Of a stretch of 64,000 bases of DNA, positions 12,397 to 24,955 are shown one piece after another. How positions within the stretch are numbered: position 1 is the first letter of the stretch; each line of letters starts with the position of its first letter. The position numbers were made by a program, and so were the translations under genes. Source of the DNA: Phycomyces nitens (lineage: Eukaryota > Mucoromycota > Mucoromycetes > Mucorales > Phycomycetaceae); NCBI GenBank assembly GCA_022702545.1, contig JAHRBC010000002.1, positions 6,820,001-6,884,000 of the forward strand, given 5' to 3'. The notes under the pieces were generated by a model. It was not told the DNA's origin. It saw only the letters and a program-made list of their open reading frames with translations, and did no database searches.

Positions 12397-13121
12397 CCGG
12401 CCAATCTATACACCCGGGTTCTCAACAACCATGAATCTGCTAAAACACCATGAAATTATTCATTGATGATAAAGACAAGAGGAACCTAGACAGGTTTTTG
12501 GCTCATTATATGAGAGGGTTTTGGACAGTGTAGACCAAGTCTTCTCTTGGGACTTTACAGGGATCCATAGTTTATCTTGGGTGCATTGGATTATTTTGAA
12601 CATTTAGGTATTTTCAAATCGTTTCCAAAAGGCCAATTTTCGCCAGTTAAAAAATATATCTTGTTTTGGAGTTGAATACAAACCCAGACATTCTGGTCTT
12701 TAAAATATAAGAGTATTATTATTATTTTTTACGTAATCTGAGTATGATTTATAGCACACATTTGTTTCCCAGATGGACTCTGTGACCCATTTGTAACCAA
12801 AGCACATTTCAAAATGGTTTGCTATAAAACAGAAAAGGTCCATTACAACAACAAAGAAAGACTTGTTCAATGAGACCCCATAGATACAAACAGCCCCCTT
12901 CCCAAAGAGTATCGGCTTGCCCACCTTTTTATATATATATATATCTTTTGGCCAAAATGTAGAATATATTCATATATTTTATAACAAAAAATAAATAAGA
13001 AAAAGAAAAAAAAAGAATGTCTACTGGATGAAGCTATTGAAAAATATAAAGCAAAATCAACAACAACAATATTAATAATAAAAATAATAATAATAATACG
13101 AAAGAAAGACAAGTATATAGA
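12397..13121. other. Intergenic DNA between lyase gene and tptA
   Basis: AT-rich, with (TA)n and AAT/AAC-type simple repeats near 12930-13100. The right part is probably the tptA 3' UTR. No gene seen. Confidence 0.55.
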
Positions 13122-14633
13122 TTACAGAATTTTGCTGTCTCTGGTCTGGGGTATCAGATTAGAGGCCCATTTCTTGGCTTGGTTTACTGGCAGGGTAAAG
13201 CCCTCCATCCGATGCCTTGGTATATCCTCCAGTGGGATCTCCTCTGTAGGAAGAACGTCGAGTGATTTTTCACGGACCTTTGTCTCTCCACGATCGACAT
13301 CTCTTTTAGCCTTTTGGTACATCCACAAACCAACAAAGGTCATCATGATTCCAAGGGATTGGGTTATAGTGACCTGCTGTCCAAACCAAACAATGCTCAT
13401 CACAATAACAAATATGCGCTTGAGAAGCGAGAAGATTGAATAGGTGACGGGAGATGTCATGCTGAGGGTAGTAAATGCGAACCAGTTCTGACCAAAGTTC
13501 ATGGTTCCGTTGAGGAAGAGGGAGACGATAAGCTGGGTCTTTGTGAGTGCTCCTTCGTTGGCGACAGAAAAGGACATTAGGCTAGATCCATCAGAGTACA
13601 GCCAGAGGGGTATCATCAACACACAAGAGATAAAAGACGAATAGAACAAGACATTGATTTTGTCGAGTTTGTTTGGATTACGGTCGCCCATCTTTGCCTC
13701 TTTGAATAGAAGCTTTTTGCTAAAGATATTCTGGGTGACAAATACAAAGCAAGATCCAAGGGCACACGACAAACCGACCATACTGTTTGAGTATGTGAAA
13801 GAACAGGCCAGGATGACACCAAGGGTGAGTGGTAAGAGGGAGATATAGACATTTGGTGTGTAGTGGACCTGGAATATGAAGCGGTAAAATAGGACTGTGA
13901 AGAGAGGAGCAAGTGCCTTGATTGTGTGTACCAGACTGACAGGTACTCTGCTGATGGCGATACTTGAGAATACATGGCCAACAATCAAAAACACGGCAAG
14001 AGGAGTGATTGTTTTGACGATCTCTTGGGTTGGAGATCTGATATGAGTTGTGCTCAAGAGGTTACCGACCAAGAAACACCACATGCCAACCAGGGCAAAT
14101 TGGATAAAGGTGAGGGTTACAGGGTACTTGAAGGATGTGAGGATTTGCTTGCCAATGTTATTTGTCAGAGAGGATGATATGTACCACATGCAGATGTTGA
14201 TGATAAACTTGAGATTGTCAGAGAGAACGAAATGCTTTGATCCCGGTAGGGATTGCCAGAGGGACTGGAGGGGACTGGAGTAAGTGTCCACATGGCGAGT
14301 GGAGAGATCGTCTGTGTTGTCATGGCCGTCAAACATGGAGAAATGAGGACGGATAGACGGGGGCTGCTGTAATGCCTCGCCTTTCTTGGATAGATTTATA
14401 CGATGGGTTCTTGAGGAAAAGGTGCGCTTTGACCCAGGACTGGAAATAGAGCGGTCAGGAATAGAGTGGGTAGCACGGCTTGCCCAAGATACTGATGAAG
14501 GAAGGCTGGAGAGATCGGCAGGGGATACGTGGTGATAGAGGGTTGGAGGTTGGTCTTGAGATGAGTATTGGCTCGATGAAAGAAGGGAAGAATCGCGAGA
14601 GATGAGGGACACTCCTGGCATATGGCTTATCAT
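13122..14633 (-). CDS. tptA: Triose-phosphate-transporter-family protein (TptA), sex-locus flank
   Basis: Single exon, 503 aa, starting at the first ATG (14633). The first ~140 residues are Ser/Pro-rich and probably cytosolic. A ten-helix TPT/drug-metabolite-transporter core follows, from NLKFIINICMWYISSS (about residue 141) to GIMMTFVGLWMYQKAKR (about 445). Family features include KALAPLFTVLFYRF, an LDKINVLFYSS segment and the SPVTYSIFSLLKRIFVIV segment. Relatives such as yeast Sly41 sit in Golgi/ER membranes and exchange phosphorylated substrates; the substrate here is unknown. A gene of this family flanks the sex locus in Mucorales, where it is called tptA. Together with the HMG gene and the helicase gene to its right this fixes the locus identity. 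Its 5' end faces the sex interval. Confidence 0.9.
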   Translation of the reverse strand: MISHMPGVSLISRDSSLLSSSQYSSQDQPPTLYHHVSPADLSSLPSSVSWASRATHSIPDRSISSPGSKRTFSSRTHRINLSKKGEALQQPPSIRPHFSMFDGHDNTDDLSTRHVDTYSSPLQSLWQSLPGSKHFVLSDNLKFIINICMWYISSSLTNNIGKQILTSFKYPVTLTFIQFALVGMWCFLVGNLLSTTHIRSPTQEIVKTITPLAVFLIVGHVFSSIAISRVPVSLVHTIKALAPLFTVLFYRFIFQVHYTPNVYISLLPLTLGVILACSFTYSNSMVGLSCALGSCFVFVTQNIFSKKLLFKEAKMGDRNPNKLDKINVLFYSSFISCVLMIPLWLYSDGSSLMSFSVANEGALTKTQLIVSLFLNGTMNFGQNWFAFTTLSMTSPVTYSIFSLLKRIFVIVMSIVWFGQQVTITQSLGIMMTFVGLWMYQKAKRDVDRGETKVREKSLDVLPTEEIPLEDIPRHRMEGFTLPVNQAKKWASNLIPQTRDSKIL

Positions 14634-16380
14634 TGCCTGGGCACTATATTTTTTAATAAAAAAAAAAGGCGGATAAGAATTCACTTTGGCTCAAAATCAC
14701 CGTCCCCCACCAGCATCAAAACCCCTTCATCCATTTCCACTCCGCCCTCACTCCGTTCAACACTGATGCACTGAGGAAATAGGGGTTATGTTTACCCTCA
14801 GGCGCCTTGTCCCAGCATATCATTATTATCAGTGCTGGTGCTTTACTTGTAATATCCCAGTCTAAACCCTTGTTTTCATCTACAACAGGCCCTACCAGAC
14901 ACATATCCAGACTTCTTGGGGTTGATTTATAGAAATGGCGTATCTATTATTGGCATTTTTTATCTGTACAATCACAAATGGCTAATGTCCGAGAAAATGC
15001 CCAAGCTTATTCAGATCCAATAGTGAGGTGGCCAGTGTATACGGTAAGTGCCATATCAATCACGGTGTTTTTATTAAGTAAATGGAATTATCTGGATAGA
15101 TTCTATTGAGCAACGTATTCTCAGTACAAATATCAATCTTGGTTCTATAGAATCAATAACAGTATATTATTTCGACATCTAGGCCAAACTGCATGTAAAA
15201 ATAAAATCTTAAACATGTTTAAAAAAGTCTGTCTAGCAATCTACAGACCAACTTTTATTATACTCTCATTAATATCCCTAATTGACATGGATTAGCAAGC
15301 AATTTTTAATGCATCTTTATGTATCCTACAAGTTGCCTATAGAATCCATCGGTATCCACTAAGAATAATAGCTTTGCCTTTTGGTTCCTGAAAGTGCCCA
15401 CTGCTTTGACAGATCCCTATTCTAAATTGGTTTAATATTTCGAGTCCCGCAGACCAAGTAAATACGTCACTACAATAGTCACGGTAATTAGCGCTGATTG
15501 GATACCAAATCCAGTCACAAATTGAAAATGAAAACAAAAACTATATAAACGCCCTCAAAACTTGAAAACAATTTTTCCTTTAGTGACCGTACTCTACAGG
15601 ATCTGTATGCAGTACATAACCGTTCTACGTTTTTCAAACGAGACACATTATTCAAGTTAGTAGATGAATACTAACAGATCTTCTAAAGAGTGAAGTGTGT
15701 TGATTGTTCATTCTTCGGAACTTACTTTCAACAGTTGATGATCTCGTCTGTCTCTATTCCAGGGCATGACATGGAAGAGTCTGTATTCTGATAACTTATT
15801 TTTTAAATACCAAATAAATGAAAATGAATTTACTTTGCCTTTGGCAAGTAATATAAACTGCACTTGTAGGGGAAACCCTTGCAAAAATATTTTCAAGTAC
15901 AAGATGTCTGTGTTTTTTTGGGAAAAATAAAGCAATTGTGTACTCCATCGCATTAATGGACACCTTTATTAAATCATCATTTGAATCCCAAACCGTCTTT
16001 AATCCTTTTTTCTAAAGTTATTGAGACAAGTATGGTGGTATCATCTGCTTGAATTTAGCTCAGATTAGCTCCACAAGTATCTCAACAGTTGTAATGAGTC
16101 TTGATTGTCAAAGATATCAAGAGATTCAAGAAGGCTAGATTGATCCATTGTTGAAAGAGTATTAAACGACTAATGATGATTGACAAGATGGAGAGTCATT
16201 CAGTATAAATCATACGCGATAATCCCTCTGACAATTACAATCAACTGGGATGGGCATTAAAAGAGATTGAGATCGTTGTCTGTAGACCAGCAGTAATCAA
16301 CTGTCTCCAGAATTTTGGATCTGGTATTTATATCGCAGTTTATAATCCATATTGGACAGAAATAAAACCATGTCTGCAAC
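14634..16380. other. Non-coding left part of the sex interval
   Basis: AT-rich DNA upstream of tptA. No frame resembles a known family, and reading frames are short and unsupported. It should contain the tptA promoter; no clear TATA element was identified. Confidence 0.5.
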
Positions 16381-17930
16381 TCTCTCTGGCCTCGTCCAAC
16401 CGAATTGGACAAGACATCTTCACTGCAATGAGATCAGCTCATGGCACAACAGCAACAGTTTTTAGCCCATCACTTACTTGAGGTACGCGTAACCAGCTCA
16501 AGACCTCGACTTGCTATGTCTATCGAAAACTTGACCAATATCAGAACCCACTCTCAATACTTGGCTCAGCGCAACCTCTCTGTCCCAAGTAGGGGACTCA
16601 TACCCAACACCCTCCTTCTAAGCTGGGAATGGCACATAATACGAATTATTCCAGTTACTCAATCTGACTTGGCAAAGATATGATCAGTGGCTACTAAATA
16701 TCTGGTACACAAAAGATATCCGTTTGTTAATATTTGATACATGTTCTCGGCTACAACGTGAAGGGAAGCTCAGGATTTTGGATTCTGTGACTCAACACTC
16801 CCTGCTACAAACTCGCTTAGTGATTGTACTCTTGGATCCGACTATTTCTTTTCCCTTTGCTGTAAGCCTCCTACGTTTCCTTTGTCAGAGTTGCGATACC
16901 ACAGATGCATCTCTACCGTTGTTGTTTTTTTCAGGAATTCCATTGCCACAACCAACTCACTATAGCACCTTCCTTGCACTAATTCATGCCATGAAACTAA
17001 TCCCCGTAAATATCCAATACTCGGCACTTACAGCCATTACTGCACTCGAAATCACAATCAATACAACTCTCAATTTTGAAGATCCAAGATCGGAAACAAT
17101 GGTATATCGACAGCCGAGGATCAAAGACACATATACATATGACAACACAATAGGCTGTCTTTACTGCCATCGCCTGGAGGAGTACCTCAGAGTCAGACCA
17201 ATAGCCCGTAACCCATTTGTCCTATTAGATAATACACCTGCCCATCACTTGCCATTCTTCATCGCTCTCACAACGTCTCTGGTTCTCTCGCCTGGGTCTA
17301 TTATGGCTTCCTTCTTCCATTCGCCTTCCGGACACTTTGGAAGATGTATTACCTCAATGATACCAGAAATTCCACGTCTGCGTCTCTTTACACCAAAAAA
17401 AAACTATATAAAACTTCATTAGGTCTAGTCTCACAAACAAACCAGCCCACTTTTCCCGGGCAGCACCAACACAGTGGCAAACCTTCTCGACTACAGAAGG
17501 CATACACCATCTGGTGGAGACTCATGCACGGCAAAGTAGCTTTTAGAATATGACTGTTTGAACAAAATATTGAGGGGATTAACAATCAGAACTGTGCTTT
17601 GTGTGAGACTTTAGAGGATCTTCAACACTTCTCTTGGGCCTGACCTCTCAAAGAAAAGATTTGAAGTAAATATGTTTTCGGTTTCTTACTGTACCCGACT
17701 CTCTGGCCTTTGCGACTTGCTTCAACCATATCCACACATATAGTCACTGTAACCAACTCTACCATGAATATCCATATGATTGTTGGATGCTCGCCAAGTG
17801 CTATATAGTGCGCCCATTTTCAATTTGTTTTTGATGATATCGCATTTGTCCCCAATCGAATAGCAGATCTAGCCACCTTATATATCAAAAGACTTGAAAC
17901 TGACTTGACCCTAAACATTCTCTAACATCC
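16381..17930 (+). mobile_element. Decayed LINE remnant (3' half of ORF2)
   Basis: Broken frames match the region downstream of the reverse-transcriptase core in the LINE at 58.8-64 kb. QRNLSVPSRGLIPNTLLLS with WHIIRIIPV (about 16560-16660) corresponds to the QRGLSVHGKGLIANSLLLS block. AYTIWWRLMHGK near 17500 and CALCETLEDLQHFSWA near 17595-17640 correspond to the C-terminal zf-RVT zinc knuckle. Several stops and frame changes occur, so it is dead. It is 5'-truncated and convergent with the F-box gene to its right. Confidence 0.72.
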
Positions 17931-18041
17931 CAACCTTTATAACGCTATATTTAATAAACAATACAAAAATATAGAACAACCATCGAAATCAGGAATATCA
18001 ATACAAAAAATATACTTGATTAAATCTCACTTTTTTATTTC

Positions 18042-19829
18042 CTAATCTTCTAGATTGTCTCTAATACGAAAAGAATAGTTCTTGACAGATTTAAACCGAA
18101 ATACCAAAACACCATGTTGCAAATCTTTTTTCCAGAATCTTTTTTGTACATAACCAAGTCTATCTTTTTTAATGTCTTTCCGCTCTTTTTCACGCTTCTT
18201 CCTGCGACTAAAGTCTTTGAAATATCTCTGACAAAATTCGATATCACGTCTTCCAAGCTCCCATTCCATGACCTTTTCTTTTCTGTTTGTTCTGTCACAG
18301 CATATATGATACCAGTTTATTCGAGGCGACTGCTGAGTTGCTTGTAATCCATTATTGTCGTTGTCCATCTGTTCAATCATGTAGTGTCTGGGAAAGACTC
18401 CGTGCTCACGTAACCATTCAACCGCAAAGGTAAATATAAATATATCCAAATTGGACATTGACATGTCGAAAATCAATTGTCCAGGTATATTATTATCTCC
18501 GTCATCAACTACCGCAGAGCCAGAATAAATGAACTTCACATGTTTTAGTTGGTTGCAACGGATGGATACATAATGAAGGGCGCCATTGTCGATCTCTGAC
18601 CCAAATATTTCCAGTTTCTGTAAAGGATGTGGAGTGTATGTATGCGGATTGGTTGAGAGATAAAAAAAGACAAAACAGACAGATAATGTGCGCAAGGCTG
18701 GGAAGTACTTCAAGATTGTATCTACTTCAATTGTGGGATGACCGGATCCGTATAGATATAATGCGACTAGTCTTGGGCAAACAACAAAAGGCAATATTGT
18801 ATGTCTACCCTCACAGTAAATATCCAAAACCTTTAATGATTCGGAAATAGGGTGTATACATCTGTCTAGATCATCCTGTTTCACATCATCTTCATAACGT
18901 AGATCAACATTTTCGATCTTTGTGCCAAAGTGTCCGAGAGTTTCAAAGAATATAAAACATGAATACTTATTCTTATCGTCAAGCATTGCAACTACCATTT
19001 TTAAGCAAGGAAAGAACTGATCGAGTGTTGAGAACAATTGAAAGTCTGGTCGGCATTGTTGATTGGTATAATCAATTGGATTATAATAGGAGTCAAGAAA
19101 ATATCTTTGAATAGTGAGATGTTGTAGATTTGGGTACTTTAATGCAAAGTAGAATAACCAAGGAGTGTCAACTTGATCATTAAGTTTTATTGTTTTCATG
19201 GTTTGTGCTGGCTTGACTGCTTTGATGCTTTCAATCTCGTCTTTTGTTATTGGCATGAAAAAGAAATCGTGCTTTAGATACTCCAATCGTGGCAAATGGT
19301 GATGCAGAGATTCAAACTCATTCCTTGAAAAAGGTCTTTTGGGTACATCAGGTAAATATTCAAGTTCAAGACGAACAAGACAAGGCAATACCGACAGCTT
19401 CATGAATATACTTTGCAAGGATACTGATTCCCATCCAGAGTTCACAGATATGTTCAGATGAGTCAACGACTGCCAAAGAGTCCAATCAAATGTCTTTAAA
19501 AGAGTGGATATATCTGATAACTCATCACCGAATTGAAGATATCTTATCTCTTGGAGAAATTGCTGATATTTCGTAAAATATTCATAGTCATTCAACTGTT
19601 TGACTCTAAAATTCACTGCCCATACACGGTGGGAATTAATCAGAAATGATTTGTTGGAAATAAATGTGGTGATATCCATGAAGTCCCTGTCAACATACAA
19701 TCTTCCCCAATAGGCGTCTAGAAATGGTTCTGTCCAATGTTTGCAGACGAGTGCACAGCGACGTTGATCTTCTTCTTCAATAAATGCTCCAATATACGAG
19801 AGAATATTAGGTGGTAATTTTGATGCCAT
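18042..19829 (-). CDS. F-box / leucine-rich-repeat protein inside the sex interval
   Basis: Uninterrupted frame of 595 aa from the first ATG at 19829. Residues 1-45 read as an F-box (LPPNILSYIGAFIEEED, then CALVCKHWTEPFLDAYW), the Skp1-binding motif of SCF ubiquitin ligases. The rest is a series of degenerate leucine-rich repeats (LTHLNIS, LVRLELEYL, LQHLTIQ, LVALYLYG, LQKLEIFG), which normally choose the substrate. The C-terminus is Lys/Arg-rich (KKREKERKDIKKDR). It shares architecture and short motifs (FYFALKYPNLQHL) with the F-box gene at 54341-56191. No stop or frameshift disrupts it although it sits between two dead LINEs, which suggests function. Substrate unknown. Its 5' end faces the LINE 5' end at 20469. 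Confidence 0.82.
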   Translation of the reverse strand: MASKLPPNILSYIGAFIEEEDQRRCALVCKHWTEPFLDAYWGRLYVDRDFMDITTFISNKSFLINSHRVWAVNFRVKQLNDYEYFTKYQQFLQEIRYLQFGDELSDISTLLKTFDWTLWQSLTHLNISVNSGWESVSLQSIFMKLSVLPCLVRLELEYLPDVPKRPFSRNEFESLHHHLPRLEYLKHDFFFMPITKDEIESIKAVKPAQTMKTIKLNDQVDTPWLFYFALKYPNLQHLTIQRYFLDSYYNPIDYTNQQCRPDFQLFSTLDQFFPCLKMVVAMLDDKNKYSCFIFFETLGHFGTKIENVDLRYEDDVKQDDLDRCIHPISESLKVLDIYCEGRHTILPFVVCPRLVALYLYGSGHPTIEVDTILKYFPALRTLSVCFVFFYLSTNPHTYTPHPLQKLEIFGSEIDNGALHYVSIRCNQLKHVKFIYSGSAVVDDGDNNIPGQLIFDMSMSNLDIFIFTFAVEWLREHGVFPRHYMIEQMDNDNNGLQATQQSPRINWYHICCDRTNRKEKVMEWELGRRDIEFCQRYFKDFSRRKKREKERKDIKKDRLGYVQKRFWKKDLQHGVLVFRFKSVKNYSFRIRDNLED

Positions 19830-20468
19830 TGTGATAAAGAGAGAGAGAGTAAAAAGATATAAAATCAAGTGTTTTATACCTTTCCTCCTGTCAAACGTAG
19901 TACTGCTTTAAGCCACTTTACACAGACTAATTCTTATGGGTTACTTTTAACTTTATAATCTTCTGTGGAAGCACATCTTTGTTTATTTATTTTCTTTTTT
20001 AATCCAACAATCTCTATAATCAGTACAGTTATCATGGCCAGAAAGTTGAAGCATAATCTCGCAAGTGTTATTAAAAGACACAAGAAAGGGCGTAGAAATT
20101 ACATTATTTTTCGTAGAGGAAATTCCCCAGTCAATTGTGAGCTATATAACCTTGAAATATGAGGTAACCTGCAAAGGCAAAAAGCATCCTCAGCCCCAGA
20201 AAATAAAACTATGAGTATCATGTTATTTAAAGTATTGTGCCAAAAAACAAAATAAAAGAGAGAGAGGCAAATGACATTAGCCAAGATTATGCATGTTGAG
20301 GGATTACATGCCTAATAGTCAATCGACAACTTGTAGATAAATCTGTAATTTTGATGTACGTTTATGTATAATCGTACAAAAGTATCTACTTGAGAAAGGG
20401 CTGGAGTGATGAATCAAGCTTTACTCTTTTTCAAAAAAAAAAGGCAGAGACCAACGTGTCTGGAGAGC
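19830..20468. other. Gap between F-box gene and LINE 5' end
   Basis: About 640 bases. A GA/CT-rich stretch lies just upstream of the F-box ATG. A 42-codon basic frame (20034-20162, plus, MARKLKHNLASVIKRHKKG) begins with ATG but has no recognisable relative, so I do not call it a gene. Confidence 0.45.
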
Positions 20469-20469
20469 G

Positions 20470-21835
20470 ACCGGTTTCACAGCTAAAGAATTGTTTGGAG
20501 TAAATAAATATCCTACGAATACAAATTCCCATAAGAAATAATAGTATGAGTGCACCTGAGGGATCGAACTCACAGGGAAGTACTGTCAACTCATGGCAAG
20601 TCCAACGACTAGCAATATATGTACAGAGCATATTGCTTACATTAATAAACAGTCTCTTCATATCTTTATTGCACCTGATTTTGGCCAGAACTTCTCAATG
20701 GATCTAGCATCTGCTGTCTGGGCCAGTACTATTTATCTGTCGAGTGTTTTTTTCTTCTCTATCTAAGCAAACTTGTTCCTGCCAGCGCAGTAGACAATGT
20801 CCTCTCTGACCACATTGACAAGATGGCTTTGTTGACTTTGCGTTAGGCTCGCTCAAAGTATCTTTTAACAGATGCCCTTTTCACCGAGCCTGCCACCCGG
20901 GTGAAAGCCACCTCTGACAGCCAGGGTGTATCAGAACACCTGAATCGTCGCTTCTCTAAGATTGCTTTCCAAGACTTATATTGTGAAGGTTGGCCTTTAT
21001 CTCATCAGCTCTTGAGATCCCAAAACTGACTTTATTGCACCCTTTGAAGAAACAACTTTGGTTTGAGATGGCTGAAGCAGTAGGTCTCCGTGTTCATTAG
21101 TCACTTTCCAACACTTCCCCCTCTCTTCCAAGCGTAGATGTAGGTTCGACATCAAATACTACACCTCTTACACCCATATGTTTGGCTCACTAACCAATTC
21201 ATCCTCGATCCATGTTGGTAATGACCGTTCGACCCAAGACTAAATTCACTTTTTCCACTTGTAATGACATTTACATACCAATGTATGATACAAGTGGCCA
21301 AGTAACTGATTCCAGCAAATAATCGTTTGCCACTCGAATTATTGCACTTTCTAATGATGGAATATTCCAGCCAATCATGATTGACAAAACATTCTGTAAG
21401 TTCTTATTCAACTTTTGTCCAGGCCCTTATCCATGGCTAGAGTAATCAACCTTTTATTGACCTTGATGGAAATATGTCTATAGATGAAATTAACACCTCT
21501 TCTGGCCTATATGACTAGTCATTTATATAAATAAATGTACAGTCCATCCGTATAGCACCCCTGAATGTTCAAAGTCTCGCAACCATCAGTAATTCGCAAT
21601 TTTCCCAAACGTCTCTGTCCATCACCTTCCCTCCTTCACCTTCTTTACTTGCTTTACAATAGTTCCATTTTCTTCCTTGCCAGCACTCTAATATCCACCT
21701 TCTATGCTAAGTCTAGTAAAGTCTTTGGAATTTGTAATATGTGTATCTCTTTTGGACCCCTTCCAACCTTGAACAATTGTTGTGTCACCAAATGACCGTG
21801 CACTAGTTGGAAAGGTTACACATACTGATCAACGT
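20470..21835 (+). repeat. Inverted repeat arm 1 (LINE 5' part)
   Basis: By eye this stretch is highly similar to the reverse complement of about 57545-58802, for example around 21130-21300 and 21545-21810. The two arms lie some 36 kb apart in opposite orientation. Confidence 0.8.
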
Positions 21836-22198
21836 ATATTGATCCCTTTGCTGTAATTGTTCTTTACGCTCTCAATATTCCTGTCCATCGGCACACTTTA
21901 TTTTATCTACTATTCTATATTCTTTCTTTTCTTATAGCATCTCTACTTAAATTTGTCCTAGGAAATTTCAGCTGTAATCTCTGGCAGCGTCAGACTAAAA
22001 CATATACTTGAAAAGGATATATTCAAAGTAATTGTATTTATTATATTACCCTCTCTTACTTCGTTCCCAATTCCTACCTTTTACAGCAACCGTACCCATA
22101 CTTGTATCGACTATCTTTTCGACCTCATATCTTTCACTACTGAATCACCCGAGGTTACCTTTATCAATTGTTTTTGAACCAATCACTGTATTTTGACC

Positions 22199-22201
<3 letters not shown>

Positions 22202-22229
<28 letters not shown>
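22202..22229. repeat. (TC)n microsatellite
   Basis: Uninterrupted CT/TC dinucleotide run inside the decayed LINE. Confidence 0.9.
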
Positions 22230-22232
<3 letters not shown>

Positions 22233-22978
22233 CTTCTAGACCTTCCATCTGGGGGTCCATCATCCAATATATCTTGAGTAATGAATTTGCCAATATACGT
22301 ATCGATCTTTTGGATAAAATTACTAATTCTCTCCCTTTTGATGCTTACCATGGAAATCATCAAAATAGGTTTAAGCAAGTCCTCAAGCAACTAGATCTGT
22401 AAAATGGATAAAGATTCCATTGTCGCCTCCATTCCCAGAAAAGATATCTTTATCGCCAATACAGAATACTCTCTGGTAATATTGAATCCGAATTAGCATC
22501 TATACCAATCTCTCTCCCTCCCACTTTCGCTACTAAATCTGGTACCAAGTGGTGAGAAGAAAACGAGACATCTACCAAATACTTTTTTTTGTGTCCTAAA
22601 ACAAAAATCTTTTGCCAAATCAATATCAAATTTAGTCGATCCAGACAGTGGGGCAACATACACTTTGCTAGTAGAACTACTTGGACATACTCAGTCATTC
22701 TATTAGACAGTGCACTCGAAAGAACCGATTGATCTATCTATAGTGCACTTCCTCTTGGACAACATCTCATCGTCAGCCAGCCTCTCTGCTGTCCACTGTT
22801 TTCCCTTGACCTCAACCTTAGCGCCTGATGAGCCTTTGGCCATACTTAATGATAAACCCGGCAACTATAACCCAGGTATAGATGGCCTTTTATATCCCTT
22901 GTAGACATACGTTCTAGTCTACCCCACCATCCAGATCCGGGTCTTTCTAGTGTACCAGGATACTATTCTAGGTTTTTT

Positions 22979-22979
22979 C

Positions 22980-23023
<44 letters not shown>
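22979..23023. repeat. (TTA)n microsatellite
   Basis: About 45 bases of perfect ATT/TTA trinucleotides inside the decayed LINE. Confidence 0.9.
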
Positions 23024-23024
<1 letters not shown>

Positions 23025-24955
23025 GTGGCTGTAAACAGTCTTTGTTTTGCTTCCTAGGGTAGGAAACCCAACTTCCCTCTGGAACTGGTATTTGATCTCA
23101 CTTAATCAATTTGGATACAAATGTGTTCACCAAGGTGCTAAAGCCCTACCTTAGAAACGGTATTAGCCCTCTGATTACATATTTTCAAACATGATTTATG
23201 GAAACCTGTTTTATCGCAGACAATGGGCTATTGGTGCGGCTGGCGATGTGTCACGCGTAAATCACCAATGCTCCCTATGTTGGTCTCCTTTTAGACCAAG
23301 AAAAGGCCTATAACTGTGTCCAACCAACTATCTTGAGCTATTTATGGCTAAGATGAGACTATCTGCCATGTTAATTGACTCTGTCTGCGAACTTTTCTTC
23401 TCAACCGAGATTCACGTCAACATCAATGGTCACATCCATTCACCATTCGAACAAGGTCGTAGTTTGAGTCAAGGTAATCCTTTCTCTTCTCTCTTATTTA
23501 ATATTGCTTTTGAGCCTCTTTTGCGCTCAATTCTTACCTTTTGGACAATTCCACTAATACCGAGTCCTTGTTTTGGATTCTACTGACATGTCAACCTCCC
23601 ATGATCTCCACAATATAATTGCCGTACACTACCTTGGGTTTCAACTCAATTCCCACCCTTCTCAGTTGGATAAACATTGTGCTGTCCTTCTTGCAAAGTT
23701 AGAGTGGCATTTATACTCTATCAGAGATCTTTGTCTGTGCAAGAAAAAAAAAAGTCTCGAAACCAATTCACTTTTTCTCAGCCCTATATGACATTTCCTG
23801 TATGTGGCTCTTGCTCCTCGCTCCTTCTTCATTAATATATAGACACATATCTAGTATTACCTCAGACTAGAGTCTGACAGCCCTGGCTGGCCCTTGCTCT
23901 GAATCCCATCCAAATCTAGTGATTTGGGCCTTTTATATCCTACTAATTAACAGTATACTCTCTAGCAAAGGTGTATACACTATTTTATGCTCTTGTTATT
24001 TTCCTCAATCTTCTTTTCTAATATTTAATTCCTTTGTGTTTGACAAAAATGGCTGTCTCGGGTGTATTTTTTTTTTGGTTGGGCAAACCAGAGAGGAGAA
24101 ATCCCACCCCCTTCCTTCGGGACAGAGGACAAGTCTCGGGTGTAGAGCTTGAAATAATCTTTCTCATATATGTAACTGGATTAGTTATTTCTTCAAACAT
24201 ACTGACAGAGCAAGAATTGTGTCCTGTTCTTGGTTCCTTCAGCGCCTTCAACATACACCCTACAATATTAATCTTCTACCTTGGATTTCCTCTATTCTTT
24301 TCCTAATTCAAATTGACACTCAATGCCTGAGAAAAGATACCAAAAAATCATTGTGTCGTTATCTTTAATTACCAACTCCTGCTCTTCCTCCTGTTTGTTG
24401 GCAACGATTCTTGACAGTAGCTCCGTGACACTATTGTCAAACAGTACGATGAAAACTACTCTGGAATCGAATTCCAACTCACGAATACCTTTACCAAATA
24501 ATGCCCCAAAATATCATCAGTCCCATGTGCCCTCTTTGCTCTAAAGATACAAAAGATAGAGACCACTTATTCTTCCTATGACCGCTAAACTCCAAACGTG
24601 GAACATAGTCCTCTCTTGTTTATTGCCCTTTGGACCATGGAAGGTGTTTGCAAGCTGTTGGTCTTCAAGTATATTCCTCGTAGTTAACCCTTAAACAAAC
24701 ATCAAGCTTTGCTCGCAGTCATCACCGCTAAAGCAATTCAGAGCGTCTACAGGCTCTTTAACTTTGAATATAAAGCTTTTCTACCCGGTCTAGTGGCTAA
24801 GGAGACGTCCTGAGATATAAAAAGCGCCGAGAAACTATGGCTTGAATGGTTTCCTCTTTTATTGGCATTCTCTATCTTTCCATTCATTGAATTTCTTTGA
24901 TATCCTTTACCCATTCCGCTCACTTTTATCCCTTTAATCTTCAAAGCAAATCCAT

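Larger units (their letters stand above)
20469..24955 (+). mobile_element. Long decayed LINE (ORF1 and ORF2 remnants)
   Basis: The 5' boundary is set by ACCGGTTTCACAGCTAAAG, shared with the LINE ending at 54207. Remnants then follow in LINE order. ORF1 has FIAPDFGQNFSMDLASAVWAST near 20680-20740. The endonuclease start appears in shifted frame near 21565-21790. RT pieces follow: the fingers near 22710-22900, the GFMANRF-equivalent near 23200, DQEKAYNCVQ near 23300, and INGHIHSPFEQGRSLSQGNPFSSLLFNIAFEPLLRS near 23420-23540. After that come HYLGFQLNSHPSQLDKH (23610-23670) and the zinc-knuckle end near 24530. Stops and indels are frequent and the YADD segment seems deleted. The element is inactive. 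Confidence 0.8.

Noticed and set aside
14634..14684. N-terminal extension of TptA upstream of 14633
   Set aside because: The extension would begin at GTG and consists of a poly-T/poly-A-derived stretch; the first ATG is at 14633.
20034..20162. Small basic ORF between F-box gene 1 and the LINE
   Set aside because: 42 codons, no homologue recognised, lysine-rich composition expected in AT-rich DNA.
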